Of a stretch of DNA of 64,000 bases, positions 1 through 13,375 are shown piece by piece (position 1 is the first letter of the stretch; each line of letters opens with the position of its first letter). The position numbers and the translations under genes are program-made. The DNA is from Metopolophium dirhodum (lineage: Eukaryota > Arthropoda > Insecta > Hemiptera > Aphididae): contig NC_083567.1 of assembly GCF_019925205.1 (NCBI RefSeq), positions 2,046,001 through 2,110,000 on the forward strand. The letters are read 5' to 3'. The notes beneath the pieces are model-generated. The model was not told the DNA's origin. It ran no database searches and worked only from the letters and a program-made list of their open reading frames with translations.

Positions 1-766
1 CTAATATAACTATTTGAAAAACAAGTCCCTACAATAATTTCTTATTAATTATAAAAAAAATGTAATCTTATTTATCAAAAATTTCCGGTTTCAGGTAAAC
101 AGTTTCATTTTAGTTTTTCCCTGCAATAATGATGAAAAGTACTGCCAGTACTAGGATTCAGAGCCGGCGCCATTAAAATCTATGGGGGGGGGGGGATGTC
201 ATAATAATTTTCGATTCAAAATATCATATTAGCAGACTTCAAAACAAAAAATGTCTGAAGGTTTGATGTTGGTACTTTAGTATAAATATTTGAAAACACA
301 AATTATAAAAGTGGGTCACATTAGTCATTTTTACCCTATTGGCCTGTGTTGACTGTTGAACTACACTTAATATAATATGACAAACTATACATAAGTGAAC
401 GGCATCACGATCCCACGCACCCCACTTCCCAATGAGATCCCCTTTGAGATCTATAGGTAATTCTAGTTTTGACCCACCTGCAAGGCTGCAAAGTTCCAGC
501 AACTATCTATGTAACATTTTCTACCAAAAACTATCGTAATATATTTGATATATTCGTATATAATAGCTATAGTCGCTAAGCTCAGAATCTAAAATCATGC
601 GATATATATGGACTATGTTATTTCCTGGTTACGCATCTGGTATACCTATACTTATATTATGAAAAAAATGGACAAGGCTAAGAGAAAAACAATGAGAAAA
701 TGATTTGCAAGAAAACATATAAATGATGACAATGGTTTTATACAGAACTGATATAATAATATATAT

Positions 767-1665
767 AACTAGCTGATCCCGTGCACTTCGTTGCCCTTAA
801 AAAATAACAACCCTTTAAAAAATTGTGATTGTTCAACTCCTTTTGGATGTAACTCGCAGCAGTAAATGAAATTCAGCCACTACGTCGGATCGCGGACAAT
901 GTGTGACAGCATATCAAGTAGATGTATGTATAATAACTAATATATCAAAATGTCGTGTAACGGTGTTTGTTATTGAACTCCTCCGAAAAGGCTTCACCGA
1001 AACTAAATAATGTTCCAATTATTATTTATGTTTATTATAAATAACAATAACATATAATATATATATAATAATAATAATTGTAATAATAATTAAATAATAA
1101 TATATACATTCGTATATTATGTATGTATAATGTATATTTTGTTATATAATAATAATTTATACATTACAAATCTTTTTTATTTATTTTTGAACAATTGTTA
1201 TCGAGTATGATAGAGAAAATCGTAATAAACATTTACTAGAATGTATGGAATACATCACGCAAGTGGTTGTACTCGTCTGCATTTGTTCTACGACAAAAAT
1301 TGGCACTATCGCGTCTTGCTGGCATTTTTAATGACACAAACAAATAGAAAAATATTCGAATTAAAAATAATAATATGGATCGCTGTGGATTATAGGATTT
1401 GAGAATAATATTTATTTATTATTATATTTTTTTAATTTGAATATTTTCTATTTGTTTGTGTCAATATCAACCATCGATAAACAAAAATGTCTATCGTAAA
1501 TCTCAACATTTCTGTTTGAGCACCTCCCGGGGGTGATCAATTCCCTTTTTAAATTAGCCTAAAACGTATTCTCAGCCCTACCAAATAAACACAGAAAATT
1601 TGATCAAAATCGGTCGAGCCGTTTCGGAGGAGTTCAATCACTAACACTGTGACACGACAATTGTA
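767..1665. mobile_element. nested inverted-repeat transposon remnant
   Basis: The head reads CTAGCTGATCCCGTGCACTT, a start seen in common insect repeats. The tail at 1610-1661 (GTTTCGGAGGAGTTCAATCA and onward) reappears in opposite orientation at 951-1000, so two copies or two ends face each other. A second, inner inverted repeat pairs 1332-1367 with 1427-1463 (ACACAAACAAATAGAAAAAT in the left arm) around a spacer of about 60 bp. No coding capacity remains. The class is not certain; a nested or inverted pair of non-autonomous copies fits best. Confidence 0.55.
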
Positions 1666-4224
1666 TATATTAGATAATATACCGATTACATATATGGTAT
1701 AATATTTATGTAAGTGATGGAAGTTTAATGTAAATTATGCACCTAATGAATTAGAGTATATTATATAGACTATAGAGACTATATAGACTATAGAGCTTAA
1801 AATGTTTTGTTTGTTATTTCATATAATATAAATATATATATATGTATATATAGGTACGAAGGTATCTATCTAGGTACCTAGCTATATCAGTGTACACATT
1901 ACGTTTATGAGACTATACATTTATTATATTATGACTTTGACTTTTTTGAAGTGCAGTAGTATAGTGTGAGCAATATAGGTAGGTAATATAATAGGTAACC
2001 TAGGTATGGGCACTTAAGAAAAAATTAGGAAAGCGGGAGAATTAAGAGGACATTATGAACATGTTTTAATGTTTCATAATTGATCACTTATTATTATGAA
2101 GATTATTATTGTAACGTATAGGAGGTACCTACGAAATGTAAAAATGTGATTTCATTGAAAATTTTTTTGGTTGAAAATTTAAAAAAATTATACTTTAGGC
2201 ATCTTTAATTGAAAAAAAATATTTAGGAATAGGCATAGTTGACTTGTGATTACTGGTTAGAATATTGTGTGAAATTGAAAATTGAAAATCATATAGGTAC
2301 CTAGGCAATTTTACAACCAGAGTATTTATCGCTACTCGTTTAGAATCAGTATATATTATAATAGTTCTCTCGGACCAATCAGAGTCTATAAAACACTACC
2401 TAGCAGTGGATTATAATTTATAGAGATGCATAAGTAGTATGTTTAACGTATACAATATGTACCTGTATGGCTGTATGGCACTTATATGAGGTACTTATAT
2501 CGATAAATTATAGCCAATGATTATTTTACAAATTTAAATATTTTTTTTTTATTGGCCATATAATATTGTTATAATGTGACTACTAATATATGATATCATC
2601 GTAGTGTTGAACACTTAAAAAATTGATGCATATGCATAAACGATAAACGTGGTACCTATAGGTAGGTACCTATATATACATGTTACAACGACTAGAAATA
2701 AAAAAATAATACCTATATGATACATATTATACATAAATTTACATTACAATATATAAACAAACTTTATGGATTATTATGTACCTATTTAAATTTGTATAAC
2801 ATAATATGTTTTTATTTTAATTTTTAACTGCTAAATAAATTACCCGAGCGATTAAACAAAATACCATAATAATGTATAATAAAATATATACCTATTAAAA
2901 GCGTATTATAATATGTTATTTGTAACCATATATACAATAATTATATCACTTTTGCCGTTGTGCCTGTTTCATAAATATATTTTTAAAAACACAAATTAAG
3001 CGCTATGGGTACGTATTCTTACATATTTTTCATTGACCCTGGGTCAAGTACGGAAACGTACTTTTACTTACGGCGAGGATTCACCTATTATTACCGCATG
3101 TAAATAATAATACATATATACATACAATATATTATATAAAAAAAAAAACCCGTACCTACTCTGATTTTTTTGCGTTATTATATTATGATGCACATCATAC
3201 CTATTCTGACAGCGTATAATTATCTGTCATTTGGTGGCAAGAGCATAGTAATGGAAAAACTGACAGTTATAAAATATCGTATATTATATTCGTATACGTT
3301 TGTTGCACGTAGTATTGCATTAAATTATATATTTTTTAACGCTTAAAATCGATTACACTGTAATAACCCGAGGGCCATTATGTAGTTTCGACACTTTTAT
3401 GTAAATGTATTTGGACTGAAGAACTTAGAACAAATCAATATTTTCGTTAGTTTATAAATCACGATTTTCCATGTTAGCCGTTAAGACTCTATTTTTATGT
3501 TTCGAGAACGATACGTTTCACTAGCGAGTTGGCACGTACCCTAACCCTAACCTAACCTACCCGAGTAAAATGTGAGTACCTACGATTGGTACGAAAGTTG
3601 ATAGGTATAATAGGCGTAGTTTAAAAAATCATAACAGACAGGCTCTCATCACACAAATAATAATATATAGGTGTAGGTACTTCGCTCATGATAATGGGAG
3701 TAGATTACTAGAATGGTTTTATTAAAAGTTGAGGAGTGTTATATAAGTGATATAACTAATAACTACTATAGATTATGTTTGCGATGAGCATTGAAACGTC
3801 ACTTTCAAAAAATATATCATACCCTAATAGTAATAATGAAGTATTCTGTATATTTAACATTATTTATCTATTTAAGCATACATTACGGGCATGTGACCAT
3901 TTTACAATTAATATTTAATACAATTAACATTACTTGTGTGATATACAATTAATATTATCGTTTAAGTTAAAAGTACTTGCAGGTAGTCTTAAGATAGTGA
4001 AAAGGATACATATACAGCGCCGAAGTGGTTCATTTAAACCATAATAATTAGTGGAGGAGGTTGGCAATTAGGTTATAAACAAATGATGTTAGCATCGTGG
4101 ATTAAAATATTGTACATATATTATAGGTACCTTCCAATTATGTAGTTTCAAATTTTTAATGGGGTTCCTATATTTCTGAATTCGGAAAAGAGGAGTCAAA
4201 TTTTTTTTTCACACCTGAATTAAA

Positions 4225-5630
4225 TGATATATCATTGTATACGAAAAACGATTCTGAGCGGAGACGGTTTGTCAGTCAAAGATATTTTATATTGTATTTA
4301 TATTGTTATTACTAGGGCCAACACTTGTATGCATTTGCATATTTTTATTGGTTGCTCAAAAAAATAGCTAGTTTATACCAAAATTTGTTTTATAACCTAA
4401 TGATACAAAATTTTATTTTGCATATTTTTGCATATTATGGTATTTTTGCATTTTTAGGGCATATTTTAGTATTTAGTATATTTTTGGAGCATATTTAAGA
4501 TATTAAATATACAAAATTATAAAATATTAATTTGTTTCACTCATATACCTTATTATGGATATTTCAACTCATTTATGAAAAGAGGTAAAAGTGAAAACTT
4601 CTAACACTAGTCGTATCAATAGTTATATCTCTCATGTTTTTGTTTAACTTATTATTATTTATTTATTAATTATTACTTTAATTTTAATTTTTAATATTTT
4701 TTAATACCACACATTTTTGTAAATTTTTCATTGGCAATAATTGTATAATCAAAATAAATCATTTAATCATCTTTTACAATAACATTTTCTTTTTTAGGGC
4801 ATATTTTGGTAATTTTTAGGGTATAACTGCATACATATTTTAAAGATTTTTAAGGCTTATAATTGTTGGTCTAATAGTTATTACTTATTATGAATACAGT
4901 AGTATGTAAGTTGCATTAATATTATAAAATTACAAAAAAATTACAAAAATCATTATTCTTGGTTATTTTATATGTAATTTCGTCAAAATTTTAACTTTTA
5001 AAAAATTATAAAAAAACTGTGTTTATGTGTAATTTTTAGATTTTTTGGTTACAGAATTAACTACTTACAATGAACTTAGTTTTAAATTTTTAATTCTTAA
5101 CTATAACATTTTAACTTTTTATACATTTTTAACAATAAAATAATTTGACTGTTGTTGTAACAATATATCAGGAGGCTCTATTAAATTTTCAAGCTTTTTG
5201 ACCCAACAATAAAATTTTATTGACATTTATAAAAAAAAAACTAAAAAAAATGGATACTGAAAATGTCCGTAAACAGCTCAAAACAAGTGAAAATGTTGTG
5301 GTGTATAGAAAATGCTAATATAAACATTCAGTGAAAATGTCATGTATCTACGGTTATTTATATTATAGTTACACCAAAAACCAAAAATTTTTTTTTTTCT
5401 AGGAAGTTCCTGGTTTCCTTAAGTTTTTTTGATTTTTTCCGGCGCTTTTGAAAATTACAGAGAATTTTTTACTTTTGACCCTCTTAAGTACCAATTAGAT
5501 TCACTTTCCTATCACAAAATATGCTGTCAAAGTCCAACCATTTTTACTGTCCTAAAAGATGATGACCGACACAAATAAAAACACATCAAAATCAATACAT
5601 TCATCGAGCGCTCAGAATCTAAAAATGTTT
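4225..5630. mobile_element. aphid GATTCTGAGCGGAGAC repeat family, copy 1
   Basis: This non-coding copy opens with ACGATTCTGAGCGGAGACGG at about 4248 and ends with the inverted form GCTCAGAATCTAAAAATG near 5610. Its interior shares long blocks with the copies near 34.3-35.1, 36.8-38.1 and 59.5-62.2 kb, for example the block around TTTTTAGATTTTTTGGTTAC. A hAT-like element splits it at 4313. It lacks the outer terminal repeats visible in the complete copy at 59.5-62.2 kb. Confidence 0.6.
4313..4876. mobile_element. non-autonomous hAT-like element with 8-bp TSD
   Basis: This 564-bp insert is bounded by the 8-bp direct repeat GTTATTAC at 4305-4312 and 4877-4884. The ends are imperfect inverted repeats: TAGGGCCAACACTTGTA on the left, and TATTAGACCAACAATTATA when the right end is read in reverse. 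The interior is AT-rich with repeated GCATATTTT words and no transposase frame. The host repeat reads through once the insert and one TSD are removed, as judged against the paralogous copy near 59.65-59.72 kb. Confidence 0.7.
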
Positions 5631-6017
5631 ATGACATGTGCAACACCAACAGGTTTAACAGACAATAAGGGGATAACAGGATAACGCATATATCAACTCC
5701 AATTTTTTTTTGAACCATATGAAAATACATACATCAGTAAAAAAATGCAAAAAAAAAATATGAAATATGAATGTTTAAAAAATAAAATACAATGTACAGC
5801 ATAGGTAAAGCTAAAATGTTGAATTAAAATGTTTAATAAAGTATGATTAAATATTTAAATAGATTGGTACAATATAGTTTTTATTTAAAACAAACAATTT
5901 AAATATAATACAATTTATACTAAAAAAATAATAATTTATTTCAATATTTATATCTATTTATTACAGACCGAAGCCTAACCATTATATAAGAATTAATTTA
6001 AACATATATTTTCCATA

Positions 6018-6089
6018 ACAGGGTTACAAGAGGTTAAAAGTGTGTTCAGCTGCAAGACACATCACACTTTTAACCTCAAGTAACCCTGT
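6018..6089. repeat. 72-nt near-perfect hairpin
   Basis: ACAGGGTTAC-AA-GAGGTTAAAAGTGTG pairs with the 27 nt at 6063-6089. The result is 10 bp, a 2x2 AA/AA internal loop and 15 bp, closed by an 18-nt loop. The size and the internal bulge resemble a pre-miRNA, but a tiny palindromic repeat is equally possible. It lies 169 bp downstream of the VPS16 stop codon. No second copy was noticed in the window. Confidence 0.45.
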
Positions 6090-6257
6090 CATATAAATAT
6101 ATGATCAAATTAATGCTTGTTAGATATTAAATGATTCTTAAATCGTAGGAAAAAAAACATAACATGAAAATACTTTTAACAATATGGACAATTACAAAAT
6201 CTACTTGTTTAAAATGATAAAGGTAAACATATAATAGGAAGGAAACGAGGAAAGAGT

Positions 6258-9200
6258 TCAAGGCATTGACGTTACTTTGGTACTATAATTTTGTTTAAGA
6301 TCATCTCTTACTTTTGGTAAATATTTTAATGCTTCATATTTGTTTCCATGTTCAATACAGACATCTACAAATGGCTAAAAATAAGTGTCAAAGAAAAATG
6401 TTTGTACTATGCAAAAAATCAGTATCAAATTAATTAATTAATTAAGTTTTTTTACCTCATATCCAATTGGGGACTTTTTTACTTTTGATAACTTTTCAAG
6501 TTCATTCCAATCTTCTTGCTTAGCTAGTATAGTTAATCGTGCCCACCAATACCTAAAAATAAGTTTATAATATATTAATATAAATCAACCATGATCAAAA
6601 ACATATTATATTATATAAAATGACAGTATTTTATAACAACAGTATGCAATATTATACGTTTGCTATTTGATAAGTGATAAGATTATTAGTCATTATTATT
6701 ATGTTTATTAAGTATTAGAGTTGATAATTTAGCAATATTCTTAATAGTACTTGGGCATTTACTTGAGAATTTTTTATTAAATCAATACTGACAAATGAGT
6801 AATTGGTATTGAATTAAATAAAATAAAATAAAATTGTCATTTTTAACTTAACAAATAAATATAATATTGTATTCACCTTCTTTCAGGGACTTTGAATTCT
6901 GAACGTAATTTATCAGCAAGTTTTAGTTCATTTATTTCTATTAACTTTAGAAGAGTGTCATTCAATGTCAAATTACGAAAATCATTTTTCAATTTTTCTT
7001 CTAAACTACTTTGATATCGTATTAATTTTATTTGGCTTTCACAAGTAGTCAATGAAAATTCATCTCGTGTTCTTTTATAACAATTAATGGCTTCATTAAT
7101 TGATACAGACATTTCTTTAGTATTCTAAAAAGAACATGCATATTTTATAATAAAGTATCAAATGAAAATAAATTACACTTCATGAATATATGCTAAATCT
7201 TGTAATATTACTTTTGATTTGATCGACTCAGTGATATGATAAAGTGCTAACTCTTCATGATTATCTTCTTGTGTGTACATATCCAACAGTGAATACCCTG
7301 ATTGCTGATGACAATACTTTATGTAAAGAGCTTGAGCAACAGAACTTTTTTTTATTTCCATCTAACAAAAATCAAATATTGTATTGAGATTAAAATTTAG
7401 TAATTATGACCAGTATTCGTCTAAAAATTTACAATTATTGTTCCAATCGTTTAATTAATTATTTAGACTTTAAGTTTTAAACTAACTTGAAATTTTCCAA
7501 GTGGCATAGAAGTTTGCATATGAAGTAATACCATATAAACAAGATCAGTATTTCCACTTTCAACAGCTTTTTTCAGAGCAATGGTATCTTGTTGGTATTT
7601 TAATAACAGTGGTATTTGCAAATTGACTTGTGTTTCATAATCTAAAAGCTATTACAAAATTCATATTTTTTAAAAACTAATCACTTTGTAGTATGGTTTT
7701 TAAGTTCTTAACGCCAATAGAGTACGGTAAGAAAATATTAAAAATTATATTGTATTGTTGTTATAGGTACAAACATTGATAATAATTAAGTATCAATAAA
7801 TATTTATGATTAACAGTGTCTCTAAACCAGCATTTCTCAACCTGTGGTATGTAGTAACCTAACCTATGCGAAAAGTTCATGTGGTATGCTAAAAAATTTC
7901 CCTTAATAAAAAAAAAATGGATCATTATTCATATTAAATATTGGTTAGTTTATTTGACATTAATAACAATAATATAAATAATAATTGTACATATTAAATT
8001 TTCATTTTATGCATTTAAATGCTTAATATATTATCATCATTTTGTAGTACCTAATAAAATAAAATTCCATACATGTAAAATAGCGCATACATTCTTGATA
8101 AGCAAAAAAAAAAATTGTTATGTGGTACATAACAATTTTCAAGCTGTGTAGGTGGTACGCGGATATAAAAAGGTTGAGAATCGCTGCTCTAAACCATCAA
8201 TATATGAGAAGAACTGAGGAGGTTATAAAAAAGAGAATTGGCAGAATAAAGTAGAATTTGATTCATTTGAAACGTTAGATAATCTGTGAAATATTTATTT
8301 TAATGTTATTAAAAATTTACAGATAACTTTTTTCATATATATAAAATTTGGTTTTTGATAATACATATATGTGCATAATAAACATCGTAGGTGGTGCCTA
8401 CAGTGTGCAATGAACTTAGACGGTAGAGGGTACAGAAATCAATGGTGAAAAGTCAAGGAGTACATTGAACGAAAAAAGGTTAAGAAATGTTGGTATTATG
8501 TCTTAATATCTTCGTACACTAGGTATAATAATTATTTATAACTGGTCGTTAGGACCATGGGAACAAAGATAGTTTTTGAATAATAAACCAATCTTTGCCT
8601 CCTATATAGCTTATTGATATGTTATACATACTTTTATAGCAAGTTGTATTCTGCCACTATTTGCAGCAATTTCTGCAATACTATGATATGAAACTCCAGA
8701 ATATTTTCCAAGTTTATCAGCAATTGTAATTGCTAATTGTTCTCTATCTACTTGTGTTTGTTTCACCTGAAATAACACTATATAAGACTAATTCAATAAG
8801 TTACTAAACATTTTTTTTAAATATTAACCTTAAACTTAGCCCAATGAGTTAAAATACGGCTGGATCCTAGATTGCTTGACATACGAATATAAGAGGAAGC
8901 TTGTAAAGCTAAATAGTAATGCCGTTGACCAACAAGTTTATCCAATAATGCCTGTACTGATATTTTTTGCAGCCTATTAAAAAATTAAATACAGTGGTGT
9001 ATGATTTAAGTTTACATGTCTCAAATATATTTACCAGATACCTATACAATATATTTAAATGAAATGATTTTTATGCTTACTGAGGATATGTTATAGAAAT
9101 ACCAATTTTTGGATCCCGGACAGCGTTTAGAACTCTGAGTAATCTACACAGATTTATATATTGTTCTGGATTCCAGTTTTGCAAAAATGTTTTTCCAAAT

Positions 9201-12200
9201 TGAGCAGCCTATTAAAATTGTAGTTACTTTAAAGTTTCATAAAGTTAAAAAATAATAATACATTCAACATGGCTCCTAAAACTTTCAAGCTGTACTAATT
9301 TGGAATTTCAAAACTAACTTTCATCAATAACTTTTGTGTTGAAGTATCAATCTCATGTCCTGCAGCTTTGATACAATGGTCAACTGCAGTTTCCAACATT
9401 TGATTTACTAAATGTATATATTCATTAGCTCGGTGGTTTCTTCTCTATATATAATAAAAACATATTTTTAAAATATTTATCTAAGGCATTTATTTATGTA
9501 AATTACCTCAAATTGCTTAGAAGCCTCAACTAAATAGGAACTAGGGCTAGTACTATTAATACGAAAAATTTCTTGTACATAATGAGGTACTAATTGTAAC
9601 ATATCATTTGAAAATGCTCCTATTACTCGAACACAGTCAATTTCTGATACTAAACAAATAGGGTCGGTATATATAAAAGATACTTGATCCTCAATTTTAC
9701 CAATAATCATCACTGTTTCTTCCGATTTAAAATATAGTGCAACTCCTTCTGTACCGCACCTATTTAAAATGTAATAATTACATTATTAGACTACTTAATA
9801 CATTGAATATTGATAAACATAAATACCAAGCCATTTGATCAATGGAACTAGAAAACGATTTTCTGTAAATTCTATAAACTTTTCGTAAATCTGAAGATCC
9901 GATCCAAATTATATTATCATTATTTAATAGAGCAATATATTTGTGATCAGCTGAAATACAGATTTTCTTAATTGAATTAGTAAGACTAGTATCATTGTTA
10001 TAATCTGTGTCATTAAATCCAATAAACTGTAAAATTGTAATCAAAATTATATGTATATTTACTTTTTTTTTTTAAAACACATTAACATACTTGTTGTTTG
10101 CATTCAGCATGAGAAACAGAATACAAAGAGTGATTTGTTGAAATCAATACATTTGTTTGTCTTTCTAATAATACTATTTCCCATAAATTTGGCAAACTAT
10201 TCATATCTATAAGAATAAAAATAACAAAAATTTAAAAATATTATTTTAATTTTTAGTTGGATAATTTTATTTAATAAAAATAAATTTTAACAAATCTTAT
10301 GTTTATGATTATTGAAGTGTTGAAAATATTGGTAAAATATTCTGCTACTGTTATTGTATGATTCGTTAATATAAAGTATTATTGTTACCCCCTTCGGATA
10401 CTTGATAATAAAAACAAAAGTATTTTTTTATTAAATGGGTTCAATAAATACTATACTTCATTCACATTTATAAGGAACTTCAGAGGCCAGCTTATAGCAA
10501 GGGATAGTTTTAATACACGGCAGGCATATACATGGTTGAATAGGTGGTAGCAACAAACAGGTTTGTCCAGTCCAACATTCTGAAAATGCCCGCCTATGAG
10601 GTAACTAATTAATTTGATTTTAGTAAAATAAAGGGTATAACATTTGACAATCAAATTTCATAAACATTTCATATTAGGAAGTACAATCTTAAATCCAACT
10701 TCACAACTTTAGTCTATAAGCTGATGTATTGTGTAAAGAACAATTTCACTATAAAAGGTAAAATATAAAAACATTTAATTCCTCCTTAAATATTTTTTTA
10801 TTAAATTAACATACCTGGAATATCTGGTAAAATGTGAACTTTTACTTTTGTAATATCATTCATAACATAAATATTGCAGGTCTCTGTTAATACTGCTACA
10901 ATAGTTCTTGTAAAGTTACTTGTAATTCTTGCATCTAATAACTTAACACCTTGTCGGTCCTATAATAAATATATAAAAAAGTAAAAATAGGTTGATACTC
11001 AGTCAATTTTAATATTGAAACAACCTTTATCATACTAAAAGTATGCTGATAGTTTCCAAACAAATCATAAATTAAGACCAAACCATCATCTTGACAACAT
11101 AATATTTCTTCATTATTTGACCATCCTAAATTGATTAAATGGCCTGAACTCCACTATAAAAATAATAATAGATTAAAATTCCTTTTTCTATTTATGAATT
11201 ATTAGAATTGCAGTATTTAACATTAAATTAAACTAATGTACAAGTCATAATATACCTACAATAACATTTATTTACATACATCAATGACCTATGCTAAATT
11301 AATGTATTACAAAACAACTGAGAAATTAAGTATATTACGTATTTAAAATGTATTAAATTCTACATAATTAAGTGTTAATCTTCTCTATATACATTACAGA
11401 TTAGCTTAATCATATTGTATGAACATAAAATATTTAATGTTTAGTATAGCTAGGTAATTAGTAAATAATTATTTATCCATGCAATAAAATAATACACAAA
11501 ATATTTTATAGAATACTCTATATAATAAATACTAACTGACAATTAATAAAACTTTTAGAAAATTAATTTAGAATTTAAAATGAAATGTTTATAATATTGA
11601 AATGGCTAGTACAAGTACCTAATACATTGATAGATGTTTTACATACCACAAAAGATGAAATAATTTTTCCAGATGATGTGTATACCGAAATTATTGGCTT
11701 TCCAACTGTTTTTACAGACACCAATTTTGTTCGATCACGTATAACAATCACAGGTCCTCCACAAGGTGCTGCAATTACAACAGATGTGCTAATATCTATT
11801 TCATTGCACCAATACATATCAGAATACATTTCAAGTTTCCTGGAAGTATAAAACAAATTTAGAAATAATTTACAATTTCACATAATATTTATAATATAGG
11901 ATAGATTATTTATTATTTTGTAATGATATTATAATATTATTATAATAACGTTATACTAATATAATAATAATATTTTTAGACAAACAATTTGACAACTATT
12001 TAGGTAAAGTAGAAAAATCAAACATACCTTATTAAGGCTGGATTTAAATTCTAAATATTTGTTTGAAATAAAATACAATTCAAATATGAAATAGAAAATA
12101 AAGACAGGTATGTTTTATTAAGTCAGATAATAATCTACTTGGGTATTAATATGTACCTAAAAGTTTTTATAATACAACAAATTACAACTATAAATGTTTA

Positions 12201-12509
12201 TAAACAAGTTATACTTTGGAATGATCAATTTAAAATTTAAAATACCTACATTCAAGATTTTCAAGAAGAAAATATTGATGTCTTTTTTCCCTAACAATAT
12301 GTAGTAGTTATGTACGATGTACCAACTCATATCATAGTTTGAGTCTGTTATGTATATAATTGATACACTCAAATATTTTATTTGAATTAGTGGTTGTGTC
12401 ATAATAATATTAAAGATAATTAAATCAAAATAAATTTGTACATAATATTCCTATACCTGAAATAATTTTCAGTTCCATATGGAACCCATTCAGATGTAAG
12501 CAATGACAT
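6258..12509 (-). CDS. Vps16: VPS16, HOPS/CORVET tethering complex subunit
   Basis: VPS16 is the core subunit that binds VPS33 in the CORVET and HOPS complexes, which tether endosomes and lysosomes before SNARE-driven fusion. I assembled 16 exons on the minus strand: 12509-12457, 11839-11647, 11153-11025, 10959-10815, 10206-10091, 10026-9827, 9759-9507, 9444-9319, 9208-9081, 8973-8829, 8766-8632, 7648-7487, 7361-7179, 7124-6877, 6552-6456 and 6374-6258. All have GT-AG borders and consistent phase, giving 809 residues against 839 in human. The Vps16_N propeller region covers about residues 1-420 (start MSLLTSEWVPYG, with CGGPVIVIRDR and KICISADHKYIALL). The Vps16_C helical region runs from about 500 to the end (LLDYETQVNLQIPLLLK, KAVESGNTDLVYMVLLH, RYWWARL). 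The start is the only ATG that opens the conserved first exon. The C-terminus stops about 40-60 residues earlier than human. Intron 11 carries a hAT MITE. Confidence 0.95.
7828..8186. mobile_element. hAT-type MITE in VPS16 intron 11
   Basis: This 359-bp insert has terminal inverted repeats, CAGCATTTCTCAACCTG on the left and AGGTTGAGAATCGCTG on the right. An exact 8-bp target-site duplication, CTCTAAAC, lies at 7820-7827 and 8187-8194. The CAG...CTG termini and 8-bp duplication are the hallmark of hAT elements. There is no coding sequence. It lies between the VPS16 exons at 8766-8632 and 7648-7487, so it should be spliced out. Confidence 0.88.
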
Positions 12510-13332
12510 ATTTACAAATTAACTATCCAAATCAATTTCTACAACGTAAGACAAAATGAAGATGCTCAATTCTTCTATAATCAGATTATGATGAACATTT
12601 CAATTAAAAAGTGTAGCTGTCAGTAGCTAGAATTTCAATTTTTAATTTTTTGGATTCAATAGATCTTATCATTTTCGGACAAGTGCTTATCACTCATATC
12701 ATATAAGCACAATATCACAGAAAAATTCTGTGACAATATTAACATTTTATTGTGCTGCCATCTAGCAAATATCTCGTTCACGGAGACGAAACTAAAAAAC
12801 TGAATGTACTAATCCTGAGATTTTTTAAATAATTGCAAATAAACGTTTATACTAAATATACATTTGTATCAACATTAATTTAAATGCGAAATGTTGTAAA
12901 TGTAATTTTATCTTGTAAAAATTGCCAATTTTATTTATTTTTGTGTTTATTCCTAATTGCTATTTTATAGATATTTACTTTACTAAATAGCTATATAATT
13001 AGCGTATTGAATACATAAAATGTAAGTTAAATATTTGGTTAAATATCACAGATAGAAAGTTTACAATTTTATAGACGTCCATAAAAAATATGCAGTATAA
13101 TTTTACCTGAATACAGCAAAAAGAGCTAATCGAAATTAATATTATGAAAAAAAATCGTATGTACCTATATTGCATACCCGACACGCCGTATCACAATATT
13201 TGTCAAAAAAAAATCTAATATTATATTATTATTTATTTAATGGAAAAAAAAATTATATCATTTATTATGTCGTCCATCCTATTATGATTTATGAGTATAA
13301 TATCACATCACAGTAGCACATGAAATTATTAT

Positions 13333-13375
13333 ATGATTATTATTATTATTATTATTATAATTATTATTATTATAC
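13333..13375. repeat. (ATT)n microsatellite
   Basis: Runs of ATT/TTA trinucleotides are interrupted once by TATAATT. This is a simple repeat with no other feature. Confidence 0.85.

Larger units (their letters stand above)
1..6257. other. gene-free, repeat-rich AT-rich region
   Basis: I see no supported gene here. The stretch holds a 12-G tract near 184-195, the inverted-repeat element at about 767-1665, many TAGGTACCTA-type palindromes between 1.8 and 4.2 kb, short runs of CCTAA-like repeats near 3540-3560, the repeat-family copy at 4225-5630 with a nested hAT-like insert, and a 72-nt hairpin at 6018-6089. The open frames are short and carry no recognisable domain. Confidence 0.6.

Noticed and set aside
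6283..6311. A 29-nt intron near the end of VPS16
   Set aside because: The GT and AG are present but the length is below known spliceosomal limits; the uninterrupted reading was kept and the point listed only as a finding.
11585..11851. Plus-strand 88-codon frame
   Set aside because: It is the exact antisense of VPS16 exon 2.
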